From Hysterium pulicare CBS 123377 (taxonomy: Eukaryota > Ascomycota > Dothideomycetes > Hysteriales > Hysteriaceae), in the NCBI GenBank assembly GCA_000467715.1, contig AJFK01001063.1, positions 1-42,550 on the forward strand: a stretch of DNA of 42,550 nucleotides, given 5' to 3'. Shown in pieces: positions 18,964 through 29,286 of this stretch; the first letter of the stretch is position 1, and each line of letters opens with the position of its first letter. The notes beneath the pieces are model-generated. The model searched no databases. It had not been told where the DNA came from and worked only from the letters and a program-made list of their open reading frames with translations. The position numbers and the translations under genes are program-made.

Positions 18964-19884
18964 ATGGTATCGCCAACTCGACATGCAACTCCAGAAAGCC
19001 AACAGATTTGTATTCTCATGACAGATGAGGCAAAGATCGTCTTCAACGAGCAACTCTACATCTCCAATCTCTCCCTCATCTTTCCAAAGTATCCTTAATA
19101 CTATGTCCCAAAAATCCAATCCATCATCATTCCATCGGGTTTCACAACAACAGACGGCGTGTCCCAAGTATTAGAAGTGTTGAAAACATCTGATCGAGAT
19201 ATCTCATCACTTTTTAAAACCGACAAAGACGAGGAGAGCTTCATTAATGCCGTTAAACTCTACCAAACCCTCTACTTCTTCGGCTCAACCTCCGTAATCG
19301 AGAAACCCGGTCGAGAAATCGAGCTCGCCATCCGTCGAGGCCTAAATCTTCCCCAATTGAAGGAACTCTGGGATTTACGGCACTTGCCAGGATTAGAGCG
19401 CTTCATTATGCGCCTAGTCTACTCCCTAGCACAAATGAAATACCTAGATCGGATGTTGGAGAAGCATCGTGACAGGTATGAGAAACTTGACGATCCGATA
19501 AAGAGGTTTTCGTCTCGGGAGTACAGGAGAGTAAGGGCTTGGTGGAAGGAAGAAGGGCAGAGGGAGTTAGCAGATAGAGTAGGAGCAAGTTTGGAAGTGA
19601 TTGTTAGGGGGTACGATATAAGAGCAAAGCAGGATGCATGGGCTAATACGGGGTTTGTGAAGCGGCCGGAGGAGACGACCAAATGGAGGAAGAGTTTGGC
19701 GGGGAAAGCGTGTTGGTTGGGAGAGTGTGAGATTTGTTGGCCTCCGTTTCAGGATGATGTCGGCTCTGCGGGTAGGGAGAAGGAAGGAGGGAAAGAGGAC
19801 GGTAATGACAGCTATTGGGTGGTAGAGATGGTTAAGTTTGGCGATACTTGCCTGATTTTGGTGGTAGACCTTTTGCTCTCCTAG
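18964..19884 (+). pseudogene. BTB-like paralogue interrupted by one in-frame stop
   Basis: Related to the protein at 16614-17387. From the ATG at 18964 the frame runs through LYISNLSLIFPKYP, meets TAA at 19096-19098, and continues in the same frame to 19884, so one base change removes the product. Shared blocks after the stop are LYQTLYFFGS, GREIELAIRRGL, LWDLRHLPGLERFIMRLV, AWANTGFV and CWLGECEICW, each matching the intact copy. The C-terminal motif here is C-x4-C-x2-C and lacks the first Cys of the intact copy. A 65-bp GT-AG candidate intron spanning the stop does not keep the frame. No stop-codon readthrough signal (TGA CTA) is present. The last 45 residues are extra and end in a hydrophobic run. 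A downstream start would lose the BTB-like part. Confidence 0.75.
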
Positions 19885-20903
19885 GCGACGTTGTTGAACG
19901 GCTTTTTGGATGGATCCATTGGTAATTGTAAACAGCACTGAAGGGCTATCGACATTACGCTTGTAGCTTGAGTAAGCTAAAAGTTCTGGTGTTACCGTTC
20001 ATCAATCATTTGTAGGCGCGCTCGATGGGTGCTCGTTTGTTGAAAATGCTGGCTTGAAGTGAGATGCTCTCGATTGTTTAGATGAAGAGCTGCGTTTCAA
20101 TTTTGCAGTGAGTTCTTTACGTACCTCCGCATGTGTTCCTCCATTCGGGCGCACCGCGTCGAGGCTCTAGACCACAATTGCTATAAGATAAACATATACG
20201 AGAAGGTTACACACTGGTTTAAGGTGATTACAACAACCAGAAATCCTCCCAGAGAATATCTGTAATAAAGACAAGACTAGAGTTATACTATCAATACTAG
20301 GGTCAATCAGGGCTCTTATAGGTAAGAATAATAGGCAAAAATATAGGGGTACTCGTGTCAAGCAAACTATAGTCACATTTTATTGAGTATATTAGCAGCG
20401 ATGGTAGGCTTTTAAACTCTCTAATTATTTGGCCTGCAAGCACCCATCAAAGCAACTAGACGGCATTTCCGACCCCTAGTTGGCAACATGCATGCTCCGA
20501 TTCTAGATACACCAACTCTTATATAAGCTTAAAGTGGCTAAAGCGTATATTCAATCCTGAAACCAAGGAACAAGCTGGGTTACAATTTCTTTAGTGTGTA
20601 GTAAGGGCCAAGACAACGCATCTAGACAAATGGAAGAAGCCGTCCATAAGCTTTACAAGGGTTAGATACCGACAGTCGGTGTCATCAGGTTTAGACTGAC
20701 TAACACAAATATCAACTTCGACCAATTTACAGTTAGGTACAATGTCTTGTCTCATCCCAAAGCTGTCTAATCTGTTCAGTAACCTCTAAATATCAAAAAG
20801 CGCACATATACTGTCTCAAAGGCTAAAAGCTCCCAAAAAAACTCACCCAAGAGCCATCAAAGATAGCAAGTTATGCCTAGCTCACAAGACATCTCTTATC
20901 ATT
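19885..20903. other. AT-rich gap, possible transposon relic
   Basis: About 1 kb, AT-rich from 20160 to 20560 with TTATA/CTATA words and no long frame. Composition resembles repeat-mutated element remains, but no terminal repeats were found. It separates the accessory stretch from the esterase/regulator pair. Confidence 0.35.
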
Positions 20904-22028
20904 CTAAAAATTGTCTTTCATCAGAACTGAGACCTCAGGAAACTTGTCCGGCTCCTGCCCTTGCAGCAGCGCCCCTCCTTCCTTGCCTGTGAATGCCCCA
21001 TTCATCCACGCCGTTGTATACGCCGTCAGGATCCGCACCATCTCGGCCGGCGCAATCGTGCCCAGCAGATCCGCGAACGGCGCCGTGCTCTGCCCAGCCG
21101 CCTGCAGCAGCGTGGGCATGTCCGAGAAGGTCTCGTGGGTCGTGTTCGCGACGTGGACAACCAGCTTCGTCCCCTTCAGCTGCGGCCACGCCGCCAGCCA
21201 GCTGGGATCGGTAGTGTTGTCATGGGTCATGAATAGCACTGGCTGCGACAGCCCCGACAGGGGCGGCGATCCGAAGATGGTACCGTCCCAATTGACCGCG
21301 CCGCGAATGCGGGGGTCCCGGCTGGCGGCGACAATGGCGGAGGCGCCGCCCACAGAGTGTCCCAGCATGGCGATGCGGTCGGTCGGAAACGGTCGGGGCC
21401 CGCGTTGGGGGAGCAGCTCGGCTATGGCGGTCGCGTTGCTCAGCTGGTCGATAACAAAGGATGCGTCGGCGGCGCGAGGGTACTCGTCCCAGGCAGGGCT
21501 GCTCAGTATGGAGGCGTTGTTATAGACTGCGTGGCCATCAGAATAGATAATGATGTCAGCGTCCTCGGGGTGATCGATGGTGATGACTATGAAGCCCTCG
21601 CTGGCGATGGCGGAGGCGAGGACATTATAATAGAGGCGAGGAATGCTGTAGCCAGGGGAGAAGAGCAGGATGGAGCCGTCATCTAGGAGGGAGCGGCTGT
21701 CGGGATGGACTGAACACACTGGCAGACGAGCCTCCAGGAAGAGGGGTGTGAAATTGGCGGAGATGTTGAAGGTCATTTCGAGAAATGGCCCCTGGTACTC
21801 GGCGGTTTTGTTGGGCATGTCAGGGACCGGTATAGTGGATGCGCACGTCGCAGGTTGAAAGACCGACAGCATCAATGCCCGTGGCGTTGGCGTTGCGGCA
21901 TAGGGGTCATTGCGGGTGTAGTCGATCAGGGTCCCAGTCGTCATAGTGACATTGTATTTACCAGGCGGGTTTGGGAGCAGGTATCCTGCAGTCGTGTTGG
22001 CGAGCAAGAGGAGAAGAATCGAAAGCAT
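20904..22028 (-). CDS. Secreted PAF-acetylhydrolase-like esterase
   Basis: Intronless gene for 374 residues; the ATG at 22028 gives a proper signal peptide (about 1-15, Leu-rich), whereas an open extension to 22184 would bury it. Alpha/beta hydrolase of the platelet-activating-factor acetylhydrolase type, hydrolysing short acyl esters such as the sn-2 acetyl of PAF-like phospholipids; the true fungal substrate is unknown. Nucleophile Ser225 sits in GHSVGG; Asp248 in NWDG and His298 in NTTHETF complete a plausible triad. LLFSPGYSIPRLYY near 121-134 should supply the oxyanion side. About nine N-glycosylation sequons fit secretion. GC content is visibly higher than in neighbours. It is divergent from a Zn2Cys6 regulator 0.8 kb away. 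Confidence 0.82.
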   Translation of the reverse strand: MLSILLLLLANTTAGYLLPNPPGKYNVTMTTGTLIDYTRNDPYAATPTPRALMLSVFQPATCASTIPVPDMPNKTAEYQGPFLEMTFNISANFTPLFLEARLPVCSVHPDSRSLLDDGSILLFSPGYSIPRLYYNVLASAIASEGFIVITIDHPEDADIIIYSDGHAVYNNASILSSPAWDEYPRAADASFVIDQLSNATAIAELLPQRGPRPFPTDRIAMLGHSVGGASAIVAASRDPRIRGAVNWDGTIFGSPPLSGLSQPVLFMTHDNTTDPSWLAAWPQLKGTKLVVHVANTTHETFSDMPTLLQAAGQSTAPFADLLGTIAPAEMVRILTAYTTAWMNGAFTGKEGGALLQGQEPDKFPEVSVLMKDNF

Positions 22029-22830
22029 ATCTGCGAGTGTAGTTGTGCCGCAACTGCAGTATCCTGGAGACCCAGGCGTGAGAAGCAGGAGACGACTGGA
22101 AAAGAGGGCTAAACAACTGACGAGCGTTGTTTCGTATTCACGCAGAAAGAAGATCCTCAAGGTGATAACACAGGTTCGGAACAAGGAACGCGACTTAATG
22201 CACGGTTAGGTGACAATAAGGATCAGTCCAACTGGCGTCGTAGTAGTAGAATACTCACTGAGAAGCAAAGTGGCTATATACTCTCTGACCCGTATGTGAT
22301 GTCCGATATACATGCACGCAAGGGAGCGCACGTGGTTGAGTATCTTTCTGGAATCACTGGGGCTGAGCCTCAGCGCGATTCGTAGTTCCGCGCTGAACGG
22401 CCGGGGCCTCGTCCCGGGTACGTATAGCATGGCACCTAGCATCCATTGAAGGCATATACAAAAGCGGTATATAACAATTGTCTTTGATTGGCACAGCGAC
22501 CGTTGGGATCGATGGCTTTCTCGCGATGACTCCTGCTAACACTTTAATAGCAATGCTTCTGCGGTGAGTTTCGCTCAAAAAGGCAACGTCAGCATAGTTA
22601 CTGTTCTGGTACACTGCTCGGGTACACTCCAATGCTATTGGACACATCGTATATGAATGCGGATGCCAGGCTCATGTCAAACCACAGCCACAAAGCTCAA
22701 CTCTGCAGCAGCAGGCTATGCATACAGCATGTCTGCCTCGCCACCAAGAAATCCTACAGCGATCTTTCTTTGATATAGTTTCCGCCTCTCTTCTTGGTCT
22801 GGGGATAAGTTGTATATCTTGTCAGTTACA
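22029..22830. promoter_or_regulatory. Divergent intergenic region of esterase and Zn2Cys6 genes
   Basis: 802 bp between two start codons pointing away from each other, so promoters of both must lie here. Small frames in it show no domains. I did not find a convincing CGG-spaced inverted repeat by eye. Confidence 0.45.
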
Positions 22831-24555
22831 ATGCCAGAGCCAAGACCAGCAGGTTCCAAGCGACCAAGAGACAGATATTCCCGCTTGATCTGCCTTGGGT
22901 GTTGCGAAAGGCGCATTCGGTGCGAGTTACCAAGCAAAGTTGAGATCCCAAATCCGGGAGAGCTCCAGACGGTTCAGACGCCTTGCTACCGATGCAAGAG
23001 ATTGGGCGTTCCTTGTGTAATCCGGCAGACGATCTTGGGTCGACCAGGCCCCGAAAGTAGTTCGACGACTGCGGCAGATTTTCGGCCCGCAAGGACCGGC
23101 GACTTCGTTTCGCGCATCGTCATTGAGCTTCCTTCACGGACAGTGGCACGCACTCAGCCAGCTACTGTGCAGGACGAGACACAACTAGTCAACCCTTCTG
23201 CCACTCCGCGGACCAGATTGCGCTCTTCAAACGATCAGCCGCCGAGCCAGGGAGATCCCGCGCGCTGGAATGGGGATGCACTGCTGATTCACACACCCCA
23301 GTCGACTGAGACGGTCATCATCATCCGTGCGCTCGATACGCTTCGATGCGAGAAGGTAGAAGAGGAATGGTTCCGACATCTGCCAGCCCACGTGGGGCAC
23401 ACACGGGCCCTGGATCTGTCTATTAAAGCCATTGTCGCAGCTTGCGCATACTCCAGAGGCGTACCGAAACTTACTTCTGGCGACTGCTACCAAGCCCTGG
23501 CACTCGCCCTCAATGCTGTGCAAGCGAACATCAAGCAGTCGCATGGAAAGCCGAATGATGACATACTTGCGTCGACGGCACTGCTGGCTCCTTTCGATGG
23601 CGTGATAAAGAAGCATGGCATTCTAACGTGTCTGCATGTCGAAGGGTTGGCTGCAATCTTAGCAGCAAGACCTGCAACATATCCAGTCACGCAGCTTGCG
23701 AGAGAGATCCTTGACTTCCACGCTGGCGAGTCTGCCATTATGGCATGTGTCCAGGGTAAGCCCTCGCCCTTCGAGAGCGTTGCTCGAGTGTACTTTACCA
23801 ACAATAGGATGGGATACAGCGACAGCGATCGCGCCCAACTCAAGGCTCTTGGCAACGAGCTCTTCGTTCGCATTCCGCGGCTCGTGAGGCTCGTTCGCTT
23901 GTTGCGACTCCAACCGTCTCCGCAGAATCAGCTGCTTTTGGATGCGCTTAGGCTTTCGAAGTCACTTCTCAGGCTGCAAGATTCTCAAGCTGAGGGGCGA
24001 CTATTGCGGAACATCAAAGTTCACCCCTCAAGTGATCCTGATGCTCCGTCGCCTCTCCGTCAGAGCCTGCATTTTGCTTCTATCAAGGATTTCGAAGCAC
24101 TTGCATATTACTGGCAAAGCCGCCTGTCTCTGCTCAGACTGGAATGGCGCCTCCATAACTTGTCCGTGTCAAGTGATGTACAAGCCGACAGTACAGATGA
24201 GCCAGGAGTATCTTTCCGGCCAAGTTTCGGGCCGAGGGCCAATGAGATGTTCCGACTTGTGAAGAACGTTCTGATGTGTTCAGAATATGCCGGAACGTTA
24301 CCACTTCGCAAGCATGACCGCCTGTTTGCTCATGCGATGGTGGTCGTTTGGGGTGTAACAATGGACGTGCCGGTGGCCCTCAGCCATGCTCAGGATGGAG
24401 AAGGGACAGGTTCTCTGTTTAATCTATTGTTGCGAAGGGTAAACATTGCACTGGAAGCAAAGCCAGATCTCACCGTTGAAGACATGGACACGGCGGCAGA
24501 TATCTTTGCAGGCGGACAGCCAAAGGGTAGATTTGCAGAGCTCTACGGCTTGTAA
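22831..24555 (+). CDS. Zn2Cys6 fungal transcription factor
   Basis: Intronless, 574 residues from the ATG at 22831 (the frame opens slightly earlier without a better ATG). Residues 21-62 form a Zn2Cys6 binuclear cluster: Cys 21, 24, 31, 52, 55 and 62, each half C-x2-C-x6-C, with basic residues RPRDRYSR before it. The linker between halves is 20 residues, longer than the usual 5-12, as in one subgroup of fungal regulators. A Pro/Ser/Thr-rich stretch follows, then a helical middle region from about 140 on, typical of the C-terminal fungal-specific regulatory part, though the Fungal_trans motif is not plain. It is nuclear by family. Divergent neighbour of the esterase gene, so control of that gene is possible but not shown. 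Confidence 0.88.
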   Translation: MPEPRPAGSKRPRDRYSRLICLGCCERRIRCELPSKVEIPNPGELQTVQTPCYRCKRLGVPCVIRQTILGRPGPESSSTTAADFRPARTGDFVSRIVIELPSRTVARTQPATVQDETQLVNPSATPRTRLRSSNDQPPSQGDPARWNGDALLIHTPQSTETVIIIRALDTLRCEKVEEEWFRHLPAHVGHTRALDLSIKAIVAACAYSRGVPKLTSGDCYQALALALNAVQANIKQSHGKPNDDILASTALLAPFDGVIKKHGILTCLHVEGLAAILAARPATYPVTQLAREILDFHAGESAIMACVQGKPSPFESVARVYFTNNRMGYSDSDRAQLKALGNELFVRIPRLVRLVRLLRLQPSPQNQLLLDALRLSKSLLRLQDSQAEGRLLRNIKVHPSSDPDAPSPLRQSLHFASIKDFEALAYYWQSRLSLLRLEWRLHNLSVSSDVQADSTDEPGVSFRPSFGPRANEMFRLVKNVLMCSEYAGTLPLRKHDRLFAHAMVVVWGVTMDVPVALSHAQDGEGTGSLFNLLLRRVNIALEAKPDLTVEDMDTAADIFAGGQPKGRFAELYGL

Positions 24556-26189
24556 TCGGCGTCGACTTGGGCGGAGGCTCACTTCGGCTCACTACTCATG
24601 GATCACGGCCCTCGCAATTCAAGTGAGGCAATCCCTATTACAGTCAGCCTTCTATTACTCGCGCATTGGCTCAATACACGTACCAGAAGCCCTTTGTCTT
24701 ATGGCTTGTGCGATCAGATTATCCGCCAACGTATCCTCGAGGCTCGCCTACATTGCGAGGAATGTGGGGTATAAATGAATCGTCATTTACCCTCGCTATG
24801 TGGTTGCCTTCACATGATCCTCACCAAGCATGCTCAACGGCTGCAACTGAGCGAATTGGGTGTGCTCAAAGTCCATCTCATTGGTTCAGGGGAGGGCATA
24901 ACCTCCACCCTGCGTGATGTGACGGACCGCACGATCGTATAAGGCAGGAAAACATGGTCAATCTGTGCTTTGTCTCTTTACGTGGGGTGTGTCTGTAGTT
25001 AACTTAGCTAAGTTATTCAAGATGTCAAAGAACAACCTTAACCAAAAGAATGTGGATAGCATGCTAATTCTCTATAAAAGAGTGGCCGGTGTTAAGGAAA
25101 CAATTAACGAGTGATAAACTAATAAAAGAGTGACTTAAAAAGAAAGATATAAAGGTGGAAAAGCTAGAGCAAAAATGAATGACTACTAAGTGACTGACTC
25201 TCTACCTTATTTCAACGTCGAGCAGGGGCTCGACTACATCCACGCTGCCGGGATGACTGCCGCTTGGCTTTCAGCCTAGCTAACTCGACCTCTAAGCGCT
25301 GGATCTCAGTCTGCTCATCCTCAATATCACAGTGCTCGCACTGGAGTGAATTGGAGTGGATTCGAATGCTCAATCCACCTTATCCAGCTACCTCATTGCC
25401 TCGTTGCCTTGTGGCGCTCTTGGCAGTTAGAACAGCCAACACCAGGCTGGTATACTAACCCCTCAGGATTATAGCAATATTTATCGTAATAGCTTGCGTG
25501 AAAAAAGCATTTCTGGAAGCTACAGGTGCCGCCCCGAGCATAATCAATACTAGTGCTGCAGATTTGCGGTATCTACAGACCGTCATGTGTGTTCCGCATG
25601 CATCGAATCTTGAGCTAGAACTTTGCTTCTGCGGCATGAACAGTAGGTTGCTTGAAAGCTTCAAGCACAACAACTTTAGTGGGGCCTGAGCCGGGGGCGT
25701 TCTGTTAAAATGTAGTGAGCCATTCATGTTGATCTAGAAAGCCGAAAAAACGTTTTCGGGTGGGTAAACCGCTTTAAAGATTTTGAGTCCTGCAAGTCAT
25801 CGAGAAGGTAACGGGGCGAGATTATGCAGATTTACTGCACGAAAGAATAGTCGAGCCATTGGGAATGTCCGAACCTGGACAGAGGCAATTCTCGCTTGGG
25901 AGGTGTTGGAAAGGGAAGGAATTGACTCGCAAGCTGAAGCTTACTTTAAGTAATGTACTGATCAGGCCAATGACAATCCCTTGCGAGAAGTTACCGTGAT
26001 TAGGCAAGCCTTTCACCATCAACCTCCAAAACATTTGCACATACGGCCTTGGATGTCTGAAAGTGGTGCTCCTCATCCTCAAGCCTGGGTCTAATCAGCG
26101 GTGGAAACTCTTATATGGAATTGTTCATGGGTCATAGATCGATATGGACATATCATAATTCCAAAATTTCTTTACAAGCGATTTCTCAG
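24556..26189. other. Intergenic with a coding relic
   Basis: The section 24960-25200 is AT-rich and transposon-like. A degraded coding relic lies at 25212-25482 (listed separately). The rest, including 25500-26189, has only short frames without recognisable features. Confidence 0.4.
25212..25482 (-). pseudogene. Coding relic with Cys pairs and coiled coil
   Basis: Read on the minus strand, 25396-25482 gives a stretch with NPEGLVYQPGVGCSNCQERH, ending in a stop. A second frame from about 25341 to 25212 gives CEHCDIEDEQTEIQRLEVEL, then ARLKAKRQSSRQRG, and also ends in a stop. C-x2-C pairs followed by a coiled coil suggest a decayed protein of a repeated family, such as a retroelement gag or a zinc-binding host gene. 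I do not recognise which. Confidence 0.4.
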
Positions 26190-27542
26190 TCAGTTCCGAC
26201 CCACCAACTTCCCCGCCAACACCGTCTTAATCGTCTCCTCCAAATCCTCCTTGGGCAATCCCAGCTTATCATTCCACAAGCCAGCGGGCCTAGAATCGCC
26301 CAAAGCACCCTCTCCAAACACAGCACCCTGAATCAATGCTCCGATACCGCTGAAATCCCCGTTCTTCAACTTCTCGCCACCCTGCGCGATCAGTTCCTTT
26401 GAGCTCACAGGCTTCTCGGTGAACTTATCGCCCGAGACCTTCTCGAGGACAGCGCGGATGTCGTTGGTGGTGACGTCAAAAGATGAGATGTAGATGTATT
26501 TGTTCTTGGTCTCGGCGGGCTTTTCGAGGACCTTGATGAGTGCGAGACCAATTTGGTGGAGGTTTGTGCCGCTGAAGGGGACGTTGCCGCCGTCGATTAC
26601 GGTGACGGTCTTTTGAGCGATGTTGAAGCCGAGAAACCCGGATTTGAGGCCCTGGACTTAGGTCAATCCATGATACTGCCTATGAGAATGGGAATCTTTG
26701 ATCCGATTATGTAATGACGGAAGTTCAATTGGTCGAAGAATGAAGCGTAGAGATGTACATGCGAATAGCATGCGCGGGATTTTGTGCTCAGATGTTCTCC
26801 ATCTGAGACGCCAACTTTCCCACGTTTAGACTCTCTTCGTCTGTCACGCCTTCCATTTCGGAGATTTTTATTTATGTGACGGAAATGAGCAAGCTCGGAA
26901 AGGAATGCCCCGAAGATTGAAGACGCATTGAAGCTGACTGAAGCAAATGTCATATCCACTCACCCAATCAAAGAAAGCTCCAGTGATGACACTTGACCAT
27001 TCAATTTTGTTCTCGTTCTTCTTCAAATAGTCAACCGTTCCTACCTTCGCTCCGAAGATAGGGACAATGTCCCTCACTCTCTTATCGGGCGTATTACTAC
27101 CAAACTCGCTGGGAAGATACCTCTTCACGCCGGCAGCAATTGCTGCATCGATGAACTTCTGCTGGTCGCCAAGAGCTGTACCACCGACCAAGCTGATGAC
27201 GGCATCTTGGCCTTTGAAAGCGGAAACCAAGGCGTCTTGGTCGTCGTATTTTGCTCTGATTACTTTGACGGAATCGGGGAAAGTTGACTTGGATTCCTGG
27301 CGCGAGAGAACAGTAGTGTTGAAGGAAGAGGATGTAAGAAAGGCGTTTAAGATTGAAGGGCCGAGGTTTCCTCCCGCCTGAGATGAGATGGTCAGTCATT
27401 TGCTGTCAGATACAGATGCATGTATAAGCGGCCAGGAGAGGTGAATGAAGGGCGGAGCGGAATGCTTGGGAGCGGATGGTGTGGGGCATTCGTATCCGGC
27501 AATACTAACCCCAATGAGGATGACGTTCTTGATAGCAGACAT
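26190..27542 (-). CDS. NmrA-like / isoflavone-reductase-like NAD(P)-binding protein
   Basis: Three exons: 27510-27542, 26964-27377 and 26190-26651, giving 302 residues. Exon 1 has only 11 codons and ends inside the dinucleotide loop; splicing yields GAGGNLG at residues 11-17, the G-x2-G-x2-G motif of NmrA/PCBER-type Rossmann proteins. Further family marks are AVISLVGG, KRYLPSEFG and SSVITGAFFDW. After the second splice GLKSGFLGFNIAQKTVTVID follows, then NKYIYISSFDVTTNDI. Members are NADPH-linked reductases of aromatic or quinone substrates or redox-sensing regulators; the substrate cannot be told from sequence. Intron 1 is 132 bp and intron 2 is 312 bp, long for this window, both GT-AG. No lesions. 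Cytosolic by absence of signals. Confidence 0.9.
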
Positions 27543-29286
27543 TTTCGGAGCTCTGAAATATGAATTGGCTACTAGAATCAAAGGTACAAGTAAAGATAGA
27601 AGGATGAGAGGAGTTGTTAGACGACTCTGAGCGATGCGGTTGTTCGTCATTTTGGTCTGGGTTATATCAATTTATACCCCACACAGAAGCTCAATGGTGC
27701 CCCACCTTTGTGCGTATTGCGCCAGAATGTCGGACGTGTGCGTGAGAAGCGAGCGCGAGCTTAGAAATCTGAACGCCACGACAATTTGCTTGTAGTTCTT
27801 GCTTGGAGGGCTGGAGGCAACGTTATTGAACTGATCGAGAAGCGTAAGAGTAGGGCAAGCTTGTCGTAATCGCTGTTCTGTTTGATTGGCAGGGCTCGAA
27901 TGAATTGAGGATAGCGTTGTCAGATTCAGGAGTCTTCTTAATGCTGGTCGTCCAAAAGTCGGCGCTGTGGCTTGCATTACTAAGAGTGCGGAATCTTCCG
28001 CGCTTATAGATCATAAATGACCTTTCCTCTGGGCCGAACCAAGACGCGGTGGGGGAAGCAGTTATCGTTTCAAGTCCGAGTCACACGAAACCATTGAGGA
28101 CATACCAGCTGAAATGCTCCGCGCTCTGTCCTTCCTAGACATATTCCTAACATTACTGCTCACCTTCATATCCGAGTCCATCGATAATGTACTTTGTTGT
28201 ACCAATTTCGGAATCTGTTCAGAGCCGCGGCAATTCGTTGTCTTCGGCCTTCGAAGTTTTCTTGGGGGAAGGTCAACTGAAGTCAAAGAGTCTCTGCAGC
28301 ATCCAATTGAATAGAGAGCATCACGACGATGCTTTTGAGCGATGATACTTATTAGTACAGACTTGTTGGGCCTTTCTGACTAGATGAACGCTCGTGGCAT
28401 CTCTGGCCTTGTGAGCGCGGTGCAAGCTAGACCCTGCAAAGTACTCCATATAGAATATGCGGCACGAATCATTTAAAGCCTATAGGGATTAATATCATAT
28501 ATACAAACCTCTGCTCGCACCCATAGAGGGCATGCTCTTCGACATATCTATAGCTCGGTGCCACACGGCAAAGGAGGTCGGCTCTCCACAATCATCTAGA
28601 GCCGGTCGCTCCTCGCAGGCAGTGAAACTCGAAGCTCCTGCGAGGATGATGGTAAGCCTGGATGGGATCATTTGGCGTTCGGATGGTAACTACTATGACG
28701 GGAGCTGATGAGGATCGAGATAGATTTTGTTGTAGGGAAAGCGAAGACATTCGTTTTTGGCCAAAGGTCCGTGCGCGTCGCAACCTCCAGCACGAACCTT
28801 GGAACGTTCGGAAATGAAGTGAGTCACTCTGCATCCCAACAGTATGTAGAAAGTATCTTAAATACAGATTTTTGATAGTACACACGCCTCACCTTTGTCA
28901 AAACAGATGCTGTTCTAAACACTCGTTTCCGGAGTACCTTAAGGACGGCAACTTTCTAATGCCTTTCCCCGAGTCTAAGTCGACTCTGTAGGCCGGTAGC
29001 AAGAAAAATAGAAGCATAGAACGATCCTTCGAAAACCCGTAGCTGCATAGAGTTTGTCTGACTATGGTAGCCTTACCCCCGGTTGGGTTCGCTCATAATA
29101 GGTAGACTCGAAATCTGCGCACGCAGCAGCCGCTCAATACCTATAAGATTATGATCGAACTCTGCTCGCTCTCAAACTCAGAACCACATACATCACTCCT
29201 GATTTACCACCCTCTACGCCCCAAGTTCAAATCACTGAAGAGATTACAAGCCACCACTCGACCGAACGCGAGCCAAAAATATAGCT
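27543..29286. other. 1.7-kb divergent intergenic stretch
   Basis: Holds the promoters of the NmrA-like gene (left) and the metallophosphoesterase gene (right). Frames of up to 101 codons on both strands have no recognised features. No RNA gene signature seen. Confidence 0.45.

Noticed and set aside
19089-19153. A 65-bp intron hiding the stop in the second BTB-like copy
   Set aside because: Its length is not a multiple of three and the joined frame quickly stops.
20911-21525. 204-codon plus-strand frame
   Set aside because: Antisense shadow of the high-GC esterase gene.
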